Assembly: GCF_021602155.1 (NCBI RefSeq)
Contig: NZ_BQHY01000002.1
Location: 372,001 to 436,000 of the forward strand
Origin: Pseudomonas parakoreensis
GTDB taxonomy: Bacteria; Pseudomonadota; Gammaproteobacteria; Pseudomonadales; Pseudomonadaceae
Direction: 5' to 3'
DNA length: 64,000 bases
Position 1 is the first letter of the stretch. Each line of letters opens with the position of its first letter. The notes under the pieces are model-generated. The model was not told the DNA's origin. It ran no database searches and saw only the letters and a program-made list of their open reading frames with translations. The position numbers and the translations under genes were made by a program. Below are positions 33,538 through 42,487 of the stretch, one piece after another.

Positions 33538-35427
33538 ATGCAATTCAGGAAGAGTATCAACGCCCTGCGGGCACTGGCCGTGCTGTCGGTCGTGCTGTTT
33601 CATTTCAAGTTGCCAGGGTTCGAGGGCGGGTTTGCCGGGGTTGACGTGTTCTTCGTCATCTCCGGATTCCTGATGACCGGCATCATCGTCAATGGCGTGC
33701 AACAACAGAACTTTTCCCTCCTCGGCTTCTACGCCTCTCGCGGCCGCCGCATTATTCCTGCCCTGCTTGTGCTGTGCGTTACGCTGCTGGTCTTCGGCTA
33801 CCTGTACCTGCCGCTGGACGACTTGCGCGAGACGATCCGCACGATCAAGAGCAGTCTGCTATTCAGTTCGAACTTCAGTTTCGCCGAAAGCGGCAATTAT
33901 TTTGCCGCGCCGCTGCATGAAAACTGGTTGTTGCATACCTGGTCACTGTCGGTCGAATGGCAGTTCTATCTGCTCTATCCCGTGCTGATCATGGGTTTGC
34001 ACAAGTGCTTCGGCGCCGATAAAACCCGCTTTGCCCTGGTTGCCCTGGCGTTGGTGTCGCTCGCGGCGTCCATCATCGTGACCCGCGTCAACCCGACGTT
34101 CGCCTTCTACATGCTGCCCACCCGCGCCTGGGAAATGATCGCTGGCGGCCTGGTTTTTTTGTTTCCGCTACGATTGAGCCCGCGCGGCGGCGCGATTTGC
34201 GAAAGTCTCGGCCTGCTGGCGATTGCTGTCAGTGTGCTGGGCTTTTCTGAAGCCGATCTGAGGCCGGGCTACCTGGCACTGCTGCCGGTGCTGGGGACGA
34301 TGCTGGTGATTCACGGCAATACCCGGTCGGTGTTCAGCAGCAATTCTGCGCTGCAATTTGTCGGGAGTATTTCCTACTCGGTGTATCTGTGGCATTGGCC
34401 GCTGGTGGTGCTGCTGTACTTGTGCGGGTTGTTGACCAGTTGGCCACATGTGATCGGCGCGATCATCGCCTCGTTCACGCTCGGCACCCTGTCCTTCTAC
34501 ATGGTTGAGTCGAAGGTGAACAAAGGTACGACCGCCACACGCACAGTAATCAAGTTCGCGTCGCTGACGGTGGCTGTGGTTGCCGTGTCGGCAGTCACGT
34601 CGTCGCTGGTCAAGCAGCATCCCGATTGGCGCCCGGCGCTGGTCGAACTCGGTCAGCCGGAATACACCAGCAAGCTGTATCCGCAGGAATGCTATCCCAA
34701 CGCTTATGCAGCGGCGGATTGCAAACTCGGCACAGGCGAGGTGTCGGTGATTCTGTATGGCGACAGCCACGCGCAATCGACTGCAGCAGCAGTGCAGATA
34801 GACAACCCTCAAGCCGCGCTGTCTTGGTCACGGGGCGGTTGCCCGACCCTGGCGCACTTCGCCATGCACGACAAAACCGTCGAAAGCCAATGTCGAGGCT
34901 TCAATCAGGAAAAGCTGCAACAACTGAAAACCGCGTACGCCGGCGTGCCCGTGGTGCTGTTCAGCCGCGCGGCGCTGTACGCGGATTCAGGGCGGGAAAA
35001 CAGCTATCGGATTTCCTTTCCCGAGCGTCAGGCCGCGTTTGCCGAAGCCTATACCGAAGAGTACGTCAGCACGGTCTGCTCGATCGCTGAAAACCATCCG
35101 GTGTATATCGTCAAACCGATCCCGGAAATGCCCTTCAGCGTCTACAAGGGTTTGAATCTGAATCAGCGGTTGTTCGGGCAAACCTCGGACATTTCCCTGC
35201 CGTTACAGGCTTACGAGAAACGCAATCGCATCGCCATCGCGACCATCGAAGCGGCGGCCAGCCGCTGCAACGCGACGGTGATCGACCCGACGCCGTACCT
35301 GTGCCCCGATGGCCACTGCATGGGCTCCATGGACGGCGTCCCGCTGTACTTTGACGACAACCATCTGGTGGATGCCGGCAATCAGCAGTTGAAAGGACTG
35401 TTCCGGGCTGTGATCAAACCGATCTGA
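33538..35427 (+). CDS. Membrane O-acyltransferase with SGNH domain (OafA/YrhL type)
   Basis: A 629-aa two-domain enzyme. Residues 1-340 are an acyltransferase-3 domain with about ten membrane helices and the motifs RALAVLSVVLFHF, GGFAGVDVFFVISGFLM and WSLSVEWQFYLLYP. Residues 380-629 are a periplasmic SGNH esterase/transferase domain with the nucleophile in YGDSHAQST and the Asp/His pair in FDDNHLVDAG. It O-acetylates a surface polysaccharide (LPS O-antigen, exopolysaccharide or peptidoglycan). No glycan cluster is adjacent. Its end overlaps the convergent transporter gene by 14 bp. Confidence 0.92.
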   Translation: MQFRKSINALRALAVLSVVLFHFKLPGFEGGFAGVDVFFVISGFLMTGIIVNGVQQQNFSLLGFYASRGRRIIPALLVLCVTLLVFGYLYLPLDDLRETIRTIKSSLLFSSNFSFAESGNYFAAPLHENWLLHTWSLSVEWQFYLLYPVLIMGLHKCFGADKTRFALVALALVSLAASIIVTRVNPTFAFYMLPTRAWEMIAGGLVFLFPLRLSPRGGAICESLGLLAIAVSVLGFSEADLRPGYLALLPVLGTMLVIHGNTRSVFSSNSALQFVGSISYSVYLWHWPLVVLLYLCGLLTSWPHVIGAIIASFTLGTLSFYMVESKVNKGTTATRTVIKFASLTVAVVAVSAVTSSLVKQHPDWRPALVELGQPEYTSKLYPQECYPNAYAAADCKLGTGEVSVILYGDSHAQSTAAAVQIDNPQAALSWSRGGCPTLAHFAMHDKTVESQCRGFNQEKLQQLKTAYAGVPVVLFSRAALYADSGRENSYRISFPERQAAFAEAYTEEYVSTVCSIAENHPVYIVKPIPEMPFSVYKGLNLNQRLFGQTSDISLPLQAYEKRNRIAIATIEAAASRCNATVIDPTPYLCPDGHCMGSMDGVPLYFDDNHLVDAGNQQLKGLFRAVIKPI

Positions 35428-36313
35428 GCTGACGCCGGGCTTTCAAGCCCCAGCCCTGTTGCATCCCGGCGGCGGCCAGCAGAATCGCCGCCACGCCGAC
35501 CCATTGCAGGATCTGCAGGCGATGGCCGAAGGCAAACCAGTCGACGAAGATCGCCGCAATCGGGTAGATGAACGACAGCGCACCGGTCAGGGCGGTCGGC
35601 AGTTTCTGGATCGCGCCGTACAGCAGCACATACATCAGGCCGGTGTGGACGATGCCCAGCGTCACCAGACTGGCCCAGGCTCCGTGTGTTTGCGGCAAGC
35701 CGTTTAGGTGCGCGAACGGCGCGAGCAACAGCACTCCGGTGCAGACCTGGATCAGCGCGATCAGATGCGGCGGCGTGCCAGTGAGGCGCTTGATGATCAG
35801 CGCCGCGATCGCGTACAGCAACGCCGCGCCCAGCGCCAGCGCAATGCCCAGCAGATATTCGTGACCGCTCTCGCCCTGCCCGCCGTGGGCGCTGACGATC
35901 GCCAGCATGCCAAGGAAGGAAATCGCTAGCCAGAACAGTTTCTGCAAGGTGATTTTCTCGCCGAGAAACAGTGCCGCGAGGCCAACCAGCATGAACGGCT
36001 GCACATTGTAGACGGCCGTCCCGATGGCAATTGAGGCCCGGGAATACGAAGCGAACAACAGCACCCAGTTGCCAACAATCGCGGCGCCGCTGAGGACGGC
36101 CAACAGGAACGTGGTACGGGTCAGAATGCCCGGACGCAGGAAGCCGAACGCGGCACAGATCAGCAGCAAGGTGCCGGCGCCGAACACGCAGCGCCAGAAC
36201 ACCACGTCCAGCACCGGCTGCCCGGAGACCAGCACGAACCAGCCAATGGTCCCGGAAATCAGCATGGCAGCGGTCATTTCCAATGAACCACGGCGGATTG
36301 AGTTGTCCATCAT
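35414..36313 (-). CDS. DMT-superfamily (EamA) transporter
   Basis: A 299-aa inner-membrane exporter with ten hydrophobic segments in two EamA repeats (starting near ISGTIGWFVLVSGQPVLDVV and LGIALALGAALLYAIAALII). Such proteins export amino acids, metabolites or small drugs. The start at MMDNS (36313) lies just before the first helix and has GGGAGATCG upstream. It is divergent from an Lrp/AsnC regulator 148 nt away, an arrangement typical of regulator-controlled amino-acid exporters. The substrate is inferred to be an amino acid. Confidence 0.88.
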   Translation of the reverse strand: MMDNSIRRGSLEMTAAMLISGTIGWFVLVSGQPVLDVVFWRCVFGAGTLLLICAAFGFLRPGILTRTTFLLAVLSGAAIVGNWVLLFASYSRASIAIGTAVYNVQPFMLVGLAALFLGEKITLQKLFWLAISFLGMLAIVSAHGGQGESGHEYLLGIALALGAALLYAIAALIIKRLTGTPPHLIALIQVCTGVLLLAPFAHLNGLPQTHGAWASLVTLGIVHTGLMYVLLYGAIQKLPTALTGALSFIYPIAAIFVDWFAFGHRLQILQWVGVAAILLAAAGMQQGWGLKARRQLRSV

Positions 36314-36461
36314 CGATCTCCCTAAACGTTTTGACGAAAGCGTGGGCAAAGTATGCCAAGCCGGCTCCCTGCGCCTCCAGCGCAAAAAGCAGGCTAAACT
36401 CGATTTTTGCCTTTTTTATCGCGGGTGGTTTCCCGCAAATGCCTTATGCCGGAGTTGCGCC

Positions 36462-36899
36462 ATGACCGACGATATCGACCAGATCCTCATCAGCGCCCTG
36501 ATGGAAGATTCACGCCGCTCGCTCAAGGCACTGGCGCAGATCAGCGGCCTGTCGTCGCCCAGCGTGGCCGAGCGCCTGCGCCGACTGGAGGAGCGCGGCG
36601 TGCTCAAGGGCTATACGGTTGAGATCGACCCGAAATGCTTCGGCTATCAACTGCAGGCCATCGTCCGGGTGAGGCCGCTGCCGGGGCAATTGCAGGAAGT
36701 GGAACGACAGATCCTGTCAATTCCGGAATTCACCGAGTGCGACAAAGTCACCGGGGAGGACTGCTTCATCGCCCGCCTGCACGTGCGCTCGATGGAACAG
36801 CTCGACACCCTGCTCGACCGCCTCAACACGCTGGCCGAAACCAACACCGCGATCGTCAAGAAGACACCGGTCAAACGCCGCTTGCCGCCGATGGCGTGA
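36462..36899 (+). CDS. Lrp/AsnC-family transcriptional regulator
   Basis: A 145-aa feast/famine regulator. N-terminal HTH, residues 1-50 (LISALMEDSRRSLKALAQIS, then SPSVAERLRRLEERGVLKGY). The C-terminal RAM ligand domain contains FTECDKVTGEDCFIARLHV, the usual amino-acid binding site. Probably controls the divergent DMT exporter. The ATG at 36462 has GGAG 9 nt upstream. Ligand unknown. Confidence 0.92.
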   Translation: MTDDIDQILISALMEDSRRSLKALAQISGLSSPSVAERLRRLEERGVLKGYTVEIDPKCFGYQLQAIVRVRPLPGQLQEVERQILSIPEFTECDKVTGEDCFIARLHVRSMEQLDTLLDRLNTLAETNTAIVKKTPVKRRLPPMA

Positions 36900-36957
36900 G
36901 TGCTTTTTGCGCGTGTTCGGCGTAGATTGAGATTTTTCCGGCGAAGGATTGGCGGTA

Positions 36958-37284
36958 ATGAAATTTCAGGCATTGATGCTGTCGGCAGTATTGCTCACCG
37001 GGTGCGGGACGGTGCAAACGGTTGCGTTCAGCGACAAGTTTTCCGTGGACCAGCTGAAAACCGAGAAAACCTACTGTGGCGCCGTTCCGCGCATTTACAG
37101 CGGTGCGACCTACGACTTTTGCATGCTGCACGCCGAAAAACCGGATGACGTCGACGCGTTCAATTACAACAATGCCTCTTTTGGCCTGGTGGTAGATGCC
37201 GCGGTTTCGGGTGTGCTGGATACATTTCTGCTGCCCTACACCATTTACAAGCAACAGGCCGATGGCAGCATCGTGATCAACTGA
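36958..37284 (+). CDS. YceK/YidQ-family lipoprotein
   Basis: A 108-aa lipoprotein. Signal with lipobox LLTGCGTVQ (Cys about 15). Mature part with VPRIYSGATYDFCML and FGLVVDAAVSGVLDTFLLPYTIY, the pattern of the YceK/YidQ family of small outer-membrane lipoproteins. ATG 36958 has AAGGA 9 nt upstream; an in-frame TTG 9 nt earlier is unlikely. Function unknown. Confidence 0.85.
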   Translation: MKFQALMLSAVLLTGCGTVQTVAFSDKFSVDQLKTEKTYCGAVPRIYSGATYDFCMLHAEKPDDVDAFNYNNASFGLVVDAAVSGVLDTFLLPYTIYKQQADGSIVIN

Positions 37285-37301
37285 TCTGCTTTTCGCAGAC
37301 A

Positions 37302-37333
37302 ACAAAAAACCCGCCGATGCGGGTTTTTTGTTG
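37302..37333. terminator. Bidirectional Rho-independent terminator
   Basis: ACAAAAAACCCGC-CGAT-GCGGGTTTTTTGT forms a symmetrical GC stem flanked by A and T runs. It serves both the YceK gene and the convergent BI-1 gene. Confidence 0.92.
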
Positions 37334-37347
37334 TTTCAGGCCAGCGA

Positions 37348-38019
37348 TCAGTCGTCGCGGCTCATGATGCCGAAGATCTGCAACAGGCTGATGAACAGGT
37401 TGTAGATCGATACGTACAGGCTGATGGTCGCCATGATGTAGTTACGCTCGCCACCGTGGATGATCGCGCTGGTCTGGAACAGAATGCAGACTGACGAGAA
37501 CAGCACGAAACCGGCGCTGATCGCCAGTTGCAGGCCGCTGATCTGGAAGAACATGCTTGCCAGAGTGGCACCCAGCAACACGAAGAAACCGGCGGTGATG
37601 AAACCACCGAGGAAGCTCATGTCCTTGCGGGTGATCAGCACGTAGGCCGACAGACCACCGAACACCAGCGCGGTCATCGCGAATGCCGAACTGACCACTT
37701 CAGCGCCGCCCTGCATGCCCAGGTAACGGTTGAGGATCGGGCCGAGCAGGAAGCCCATGAAACCGGTCAGCGCAAAGGCGGAAACCAGGCCCCACGCGGA
37801 ATCACGGAGTTTGTTGGTGAGGAAGAACAGCCCGTAGAAGCCGATCAGCACCACGAAAATGTTCGGGTAGCCAACACGCATCTGCTGGGCCACAAACGCC
37901 ATCACACCGCTGAATGCGAGGGTGAGCGCCAGCAAGCCGTATGTGTTGCGCAGGACGCGGCTAACCTCTAGCTGCTCAGCCTGCACGCTGTTGTGAACTG
38001 CGTAATCCTGTTCGCGCAT
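37348..38019 (-). CDS. Bax inhibitor-1 / YccA-family membrane protein
   Basis: A 223-aa protein with seven hydrophobic segments after a short polar N-terminus (EVSRVLRNTYGLLALTLAFS). It contains the family pattern FGGLSAYVLITRKDMSFLGG and ends with a short acidic tail (GIMSRDD). In bacteria YccA-type proteins bind and restrain the FtsH protease in the inner membrane; others are pH-sensitive calcium leak channels. Specific role here not known. The ATG has GGAGTGTCGCC upstream. Confidence 0.93.
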   Translation of the reverse strand: MREQDYAVHNSVQAEQLEVSRVLRNTYGLLALTLAFSGVMAFVAQQMRVGYPNIFVVLIGFYGLFFLTNKLRDSAWGLVSAFALTGFMGFLLGPILNRYLGMQGGAEVVSSAFAMTALVFGGLSAYVLITRKDMSFLGGFITAGFFVLLGATLASMFFQISGLQLAISAGFVLFSSVCILFQTSAIIHGGERNYIMATISLYVSIYNLFISLLQIFGIMSRDD

Positions 38020-38096
38020 GGCGACACTCCTGTTGGTTTGAAACGTTCAGTGGCAAAGATCATAACAGACGCTCTGTAACAAGCCATGCACAGAGT

Positions 38097-38124
38097 TTGA
38101 CAGTGTGTTTCATTCAGGTATTAT
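38097..38124 (+). promoter_or_regulatory. Sigma-70 promoter of tRNA-Ser
   Basis: TTGACA (38097-38102) and TATTAT (38119-38124), separated by 16 nt, with GGCGCCCGC after the -10. It ends 18 nt before the tRNA 5' end; the -35 is a perfect consensus match. Confidence 0.8.
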
Positions 38125-38142
38125 GGCGCCCGCAACGCAAAC

Positions 38143-38231
38143 GGAGGTGTGGCCGAGTGGTTTAAGGCAACGGTCTTGAAAACCGTCGACTGTAACAGGT
38201 CCATGAGTTCGAATCCCATCGCCTCCGCCAT
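38143..38231 (+). tRNA. tRNA-Ser (anticodon TGA)
   Basis: GGAGGTG pairs with CGCCTCC in the acceptor stem, followed by encoded GCCA. D-arm GGCCGAGTGGTTTAAGGC. Anticodon stem ACGGT-CTTGAAA-ACCGT with anticodon TGA. A long variable arm identifies a class II (Ser) tRNA, and the T-arm GAGTTCGAATCCCATC is standard. Length 89 nt. Confidence 0.96.
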
Positions 38232-38240
38232 ATTTGATAC

Positions 38241-38275
38241 GACAAAGCCCTGATTATTCAGGGCTTTGTCGTTTC
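38241..38275 (+). terminator. Terminator of tRNA-Ser
   Basis: CGACAAAGCCCTGA-TTAT-TCAGGGCTTTGTCG followed by TTTC, 10 nt after the tRNA. Confidence 0.88.
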
Positions 38276-38738
38276 TGGCATTCGGAAATTTTGCTCATTT
38301 TTTACTGGATGGTTTCCGCATCTTTTCAGTCATTTCGTCAAGCCGTGACGAATTGGCTGGCAGCCACTACCGTTACCTCAGTCGAATCGAAAGGGGCGGA
38401 CTCGAGTCACCGATAGTGGCTAGCGATGGCCAGCCCATATGGTGAATAACCAGTTCTGGTTCACCTACCCCCCGTCAACCCGGCTCGTGCCCTATCCAGC
38501 CAACTGCTGGTTACAGACTTATATCTGCGATTTGACTGGCTGCTGGAAGCAAGGGGCCGAGTCGATTGCGAGTAGCATCTATTGGCCGAATGCGGTTCGC
38601 CCCAAAGGGCAGCAACCGGCCAAAAGCGATCAGTGAGTCACCGCGCGAGTCCAATCCGCTTCCACTGCCGCGCCTGATCGACGGCCAACAAGGGGGTTCA
38701 CAGATGGCGGCGTCCTGATTGGACGCCGCCTCAGGTCA
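38276..38738. other. Non-coding gap after tRNA-Ser, probable decayed sequence
   Basis: About 460 bases with no convincing gene. It holds an imperfect inverted pair (GCCACTACCG at 38363-38372 against CGATAGTGGC at 38411-38420). It also has a stretch resembling decayed repetitive sequence (TGGCCGAATGCGGTTCGCCC), of a kind common beside tRNA genes in this genus. A 65-codon ORF at 38439-38636 has no ribosome site and low coding character. I see no att-like duplication of the tRNA 3' end. Confidence 0.5.
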
Positions 38739-40115
38739 TTACACGACCACGTTCAACAGCAACACCACAAGCAAACCGACCACGGCGACGATCGATTGCA
38801 CCACCGAAATAGTCTTGGTGGCTTCGCCCATCGTCATGCCGAAGGATTCCTTCACCATCCAGAAACCTGCATGGTTGGCGTAGTTGAAGAACAACGAGCC
38901 GCAGCCAATGGACAAGGCCAGCAGCGGCAGGTTGAGGCTGGGATCAGCACCGGCAAGCGGCGCCAGCAAGCCGGCAGCCCCCACGATACCTACCGTGGCG
39001 GAACCGGTAGACACCGAAAGCAACATGGCGATCAACCAACCGAGGATCAGCGGAGGGAACGCCGACTGCTGAGTCAGGTGCACAATCGCATCGCCCACCT
39101 TGGCGCTGGCCAGCAGTTCCTGAAAGGCACCGCCGCCGGCGATGATCATGATGATCGAGGCGATTGGCTTGAGGCTCTTGCCCAGCGAGTCGCGCAATTG
39201 CCCCGCATCGCCGCCGCGCGCGAGTACCAGACTGGCCCCGGCGAACAGCACGCCCAGCAGCATCGCTATCAGCGGATTGCCGAGGAAACCGGCCATTTTC
39301 AGCAGCGCATTGTCCTTGGCCAATACCATTTCGGCGACGGCATGGAACAGCATCAGGATCGCCGGCAGCAAGGCTGCCAGCACGCCAAGGTATACGCTGG
39401 GGCTTGGTTTATCGTCGGCTTTTTCAGCCAGGGTGAACTGATCCAGCAACACCTGATCGGGCCGAGTGCTCATGCGCGGGGAAATGAATGCGCCATACAA
39501 TGGGCCGCCTAAAATCATGGCCGGGATAGCCGCCAGGAAGCCATAGAGCATGGTCGGCCCGACCGAGGTTTTCAGCGCGGCGATGGCCGTCAGCGGGCCA
39601 GGGTGCGGCGGAACCATGCCGTGCATGGCGGCCAGTGCGGCAATCACCGGAACGCCCACATAGATATACGCTGAACCCTTGAAGCGCGCCTGACTTTCCA
39701 ATTTCCGGGCCACGCTGAAGATCAGCGGCAGCATGATCACCAGGCCGACCTCGAAAAACATCGGTATGCCAATCACAAACGCGACCATCATCATCGCCCA
39801 CGGAATCATCCGATCCGTTGTGCGCTTGAGGATGACCGCAGCAATCTGCTCGGTGACGCCAGCGTCAGCAAGAATTTTGCCGAGCATCGCCCCCAGCGCA
39901 ATGACCACCCCCACTGCCCCCAGTGTCTTGCCGGCGCCGGTGACCAAGTGGGAGACGATGCCATCTGGCTCCATACCGGTTGCAAAGCCTACGCCGACGG
40001 AAACTACCAGCAAAGCCAGCAGCGGGTGCATTTTGAGGCGCGAGACGATCAGCGCTACCAGCACCAGGACGCTGATCAATGCGGTCAGTAACAGATCTAT
40101 ATCTAAGGGAGTCAT
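38739..40115 (-). CDS. GntP-family sugar-acid:H+ symporter
   Basis: A 458-aa permease with about twelve hydrophobic segments. Family motifs: GAGKTLGAVGVVIALGAMLG, FFEVGLVIMLPLIF, and MHGMVPPHPGPLTAI. Uptake of gluconate-like sugar acids with protons. Last gene of the GntR/MFS/amidohydrolase set, 90 nt after the hydrolase. Together they suggest import and lactone hydrolysis of a sugar-acid or lactone compound. Confidence 0.93.
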   Translation of the reverse strand: MTPLDIDLLLTALISVLVLVALIVSRLKMHPLLALLVVSVGVGFATGMEPDGIVSHLVTGAGKTLGAVGVVIALGAMLGKILADAGVTEQIAAVILKRTTDRMIPWAMMMVAFVIGIPMFFEVGLVIMLPLIFSVARKLESQARFKGSAYIYVGVPVIAALAAMHGMVPPHPGPLTAIAALKTSVGPTMLYGFLAAIPAMILGGPLYGAFISPRMSTRPDQVLLDQFTLAEKADDKPSPSVYLGVLAALLPAILMLFHAVAEMVLAKDNALLKMAGFLGNPLIAMLLGVLFAGASLVLARGGDAGQLRDSLGKSLKPIASIIMIIAGGGAFQELLASAKVGDAIVHLTQQSAFPPLILGWLIAMLLSVSTGSATVGIVGAAGLLAPLAGADPSLNLPLLALSIGCGSLFFNYANHAGFWMVKESFGMTMGEATKTISVVQSIVAVVGLLVVLLLNVVV

Positions 40116-40205
40116 GAAAGGTTCTCGGTTGGGCTGGTGCCCAAATTCTTGTATGTGGGTGAGATGAATGGCATCTGCAACGGCCAGGTTTCAGCGTTCG
40201 ACTTT

Positions 40206-41036
40206 CTAAAAACCGAATAACCTTCGAGGCGCTTGCACCAGCAGCGAGTCGCTGGCTTGCGCCGAAAGTTCCAAGGCTTGCAACTGGTCGACGACGGTGG
40301 CGAAACCGATGCTTTGCTCATGCTGCGTATGCGGCCAGTCACTGCCCCATACCAACTGATGCAGGCCGAAGCTTTGTTCCAGCAACGGTAATGCCCTTCG
40401 AGCGAAATCAATGTTCTGTTGTGGCGTACCTCCCAAACGATAGATTCCCGATACCTTGATCCAGATCGGACTTTTCGATCCGGCCTCAAGCAACTCGCCA
40501 AACCCGGGCTGATCGAGACCCGCATTCGCGTCCGGCCGCCCAAAGTGATCGATCACCAACTTCACGCCGAACGGCGTCAATTGCTGGATCAGGCCCGGCA
40601 GTTCCTTGACTTCCCGGTGCAACTCGACATGCCAGTCGAGATCAGCGATATCGCTGAAAAACCCTTGCCAGGCACTGTCACGAAAATCAGGTAACGCCTT
40701 GCCGATCAGGTTCAAGCGCACGCCGACCACGCCCAGTCGAGCCATGTCATTCAAGGTAGAACGACTGACGCTTGGCTCCAGCACTACCACACCGCGCAAC
40801 TGCTGCGGCGCGTGCTTCAACGCCGCCAACAGGTAGCTATTGTCGGTGCCAAGGAAACTGGGTTGCACCAATACACCGTGACTCAGACCATGCGTTTGCA
40901 AATGCTCAAGGTACTGGCCAAGCGTGGCGTCGTACTCAGGGGTGTAGCGCCGTGCACCGATCAGATGCAGATCACGGCTGAACACATGGGCATGGGAGTC
41001 GATGCCGGTGATCGACTTGGGGCGGGTATCTGACAT
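40206..41036 (-). CDS. Amidohydrolase-2 family metal hydrolase (lactonase-like, COG3618)
   Basis: A 276-aa TIM-barrel hydrolase. Metal/active-site residues are visible in GIDSHAHVFSRD (HxH near the N-terminus), LVIDHFGRPDAN (about residue 160) and LVWGSDWPHTQHE (catalytic Asp). Relatives hydrolyse lactones such as 2-pyrone-4,6-dicarboxylate, sugar lactones and muconolactones. Placed between an MFS importer and a GntP permease, so a sugar or aromatic-derived lactone is a reasonable substrate. Confidence 0.87.
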   Translation of the reverse strand: MSDTRPKSITGIDSHAHVFSRDLHLIGARRYTPEYDATLGQYLEHLQTHGLSHGVLVQPSFLGTDNSYLLAALKHAPQQLRGVVVLEPSVSRSTLNDMARLGVVGVRLNLIGKALPDFRDSAWQGFFSDIADLDWHVELHREVKELPGLIQQLTPFGVKLVIDHFGRPDANAGLDQPGFGELLEAGSKSPIWIKVSGIYRLGGTPQQNIDFARRALPLLEQSFGLHQLVWGSDWPHTQHEQSIGFATVVDQLQALELSAQASDSLLVQAPRRLFGF

Positions 41037-41064
41037 GGGTTTTATCTACTGAAGGTTAGGATCA

Positions 41065-42354
41065 TCACGCCCGAGCGCGTTGATTGCCGCTGATACCGGC
41101 CGAAACGGAGGTGGCATTGGCTTCAAGGTCCCTGCCCCGGGTTTCAGGCAGGCACAGTGCGGCAAACACCGCCACGCCGTAGGCGATCCCGGCATCGATA
41201 CCAATCGCCGAACCCAGCGACATGGAGTCACTCATGTGCCCGACCAGGAATGGAAATACAGCGGACAGCACCCGGCCAAAGTTGTAGCAAAAGCCAACGC
41301 CGGCGCCGCGTACATCGGCAGGGTAAAGCTCGTTGAAGAGCGCTCCCAGACTGGCCGGAATACCGGCGGCGAAGAACCCCAACGGGAATCCCAGGAACAG
41401 CATCTGCGTATTGGTCAGCGGCAAAAATACGTAGCACTGCACCGTGACCACGCAGCACAAGGCAAACAGCACAATGTTTTTACGGCGGCCAATGCGATCG
41501 ATCAAATAGCCGCTGGCCACACAACCACACCAGAAGGCGAAGATGATCACCGCCAGATACGCGCCCGAGTTCAGCACAGAGAGATTGCGCTCGGTCTTGA
41601 GGAAGGTCGGCAACCAGGTCATTACCGCGTGATAGCCACCGTGCGCGCCCAGTCCCAGCAGCCCGCCAAACAGGGTCACGCGAATCAGTTCCGGGCGAAA
41701 AATGCCGGCGAGCGACTTGAAGAAACTCTGCGGAATGGCGTTGTCTTTTTGCAGACGCTGGAAGCTGTCCGGCTCCTCAACGTTACGACGTACCCAGATG
41801 ATCAGGAACGACGGCAGCAACCCGACAAGGAACATCACACGCCAGGCCATGTCCTGTGGCACCCAGGTATAGATCAGCGTGAACACCCCGACCGCCAGGC
41901 CCCAACCCACCGCCCAGGCACTTTGCACAGTGCCCATGACCTTGCCGCGATAGTGCGGATTGATCGTCTCGGCCATCAGCACCGCGCCGGCCGCCCACTC
42001 CCCGCCAATCCCGAAACCCTGTAGCGCCTTGACCACCAACAGCTGATTGAAGCCCGTGACGAAGGCCGAGAGAAAGGTGAAGAACGAGAACCACACAATC
42101 ATCAACTGCAACGTGCGCACACGGCCATAGCGGTCAGACAACGTCCCACCCACCCAGCCACCGAGTGCCGAGGTGACGAGGGTAACGCCGCTGATCAATC
42201 CGGCATCGCCCTTTGTCAGCGCGAACGCGGCGATCAGCGCCGGAATCGCCAGACCGAACATTTGTACTTCCAGCGCGTCGAGCGACCATCCGCCGAAGCA
42301 GGCCCAAAACGTTTTGCGCTCCCGAGGAGTGACTTGGCGATACCAGCTGAACAT
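41065..42354 (-). CDS. MFS transporter (aromatic-acid/sialate symporter type)
   Basis: A 429-aa twelve-helix major-facilitator protein. Conserved loops: GWVGGTLSDRYGRVRTLQL between helices 2 and 3, GIGGEWAAGAVLMAET in helix 5, SGYLIDRIGRRKN in the second half. It belongs to the metabolite:H+ symporter group (ShiA/NanT/PcaK-like). Second gene after the GntR regulator; substrate unknown. Ends 28 nt before the hydrolase gene. Confidence 0.9.
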   Translation of the reverse strand: MFSWYRQVTPRERKTFWACFGGWSLDALEVQMFGLAIPALIAAFALTKGDAGLISGVTLVTSALGGWVGGTLSDRYGRVRTLQLMIVWFSFFTFLSAFVTGFNQLLVVKALQGFGIGGEWAAGAVLMAETINPHYRGKVMGTVQSAWAVGWGLAVGVFTLIYTWVPQDMAWRVMFLVGLLPSFLIIWVRRNVEEPDSFQRLQKDNAIPQSFFKSLAGIFRPELIRVTLFGGLLGLGAHGGYHAVMTWLPTFLKTERNLSVLNSGAYLAVIIFAFWCGCVASGYLIDRIGRRKNIVLFALCCVVTVQCYVFLPLTNTQMLFLGFPLGFFAAGIPASLGALFNELYPADVRGAGVGFCYNFGRVLSAVFPFLVGHMSDSMSLGSAIGIDAGIAYGVAVFAALCLPETRGRDLEANATSVSAGISGNQRARA

Positions 42355-42487
42355 GATTCTTATCCTTATAGGTGTTACGCAAGGCAGCCGACAGCCAACC
42401 GCACCGCGACAGGGTCAGCTTTGGCAAACAAACAGAAATCGGGCGGCGATCTAGCCGCCGCAGAACGCTCCGCTACGCAGGCAGACG

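Noticed and set aside
38439-38636. 65-codon open frame after tRNA-Ser
   Set aside because: No ribosome-binding site, atypical composition and overlap with decayed repetitive sequence.
38143-38738. Genomic island integrated at tRNA-Ser
   Set aside because: No integrase gene and no repeated tRNA 3' end downstream; the following genes look like ordinary metabolism.
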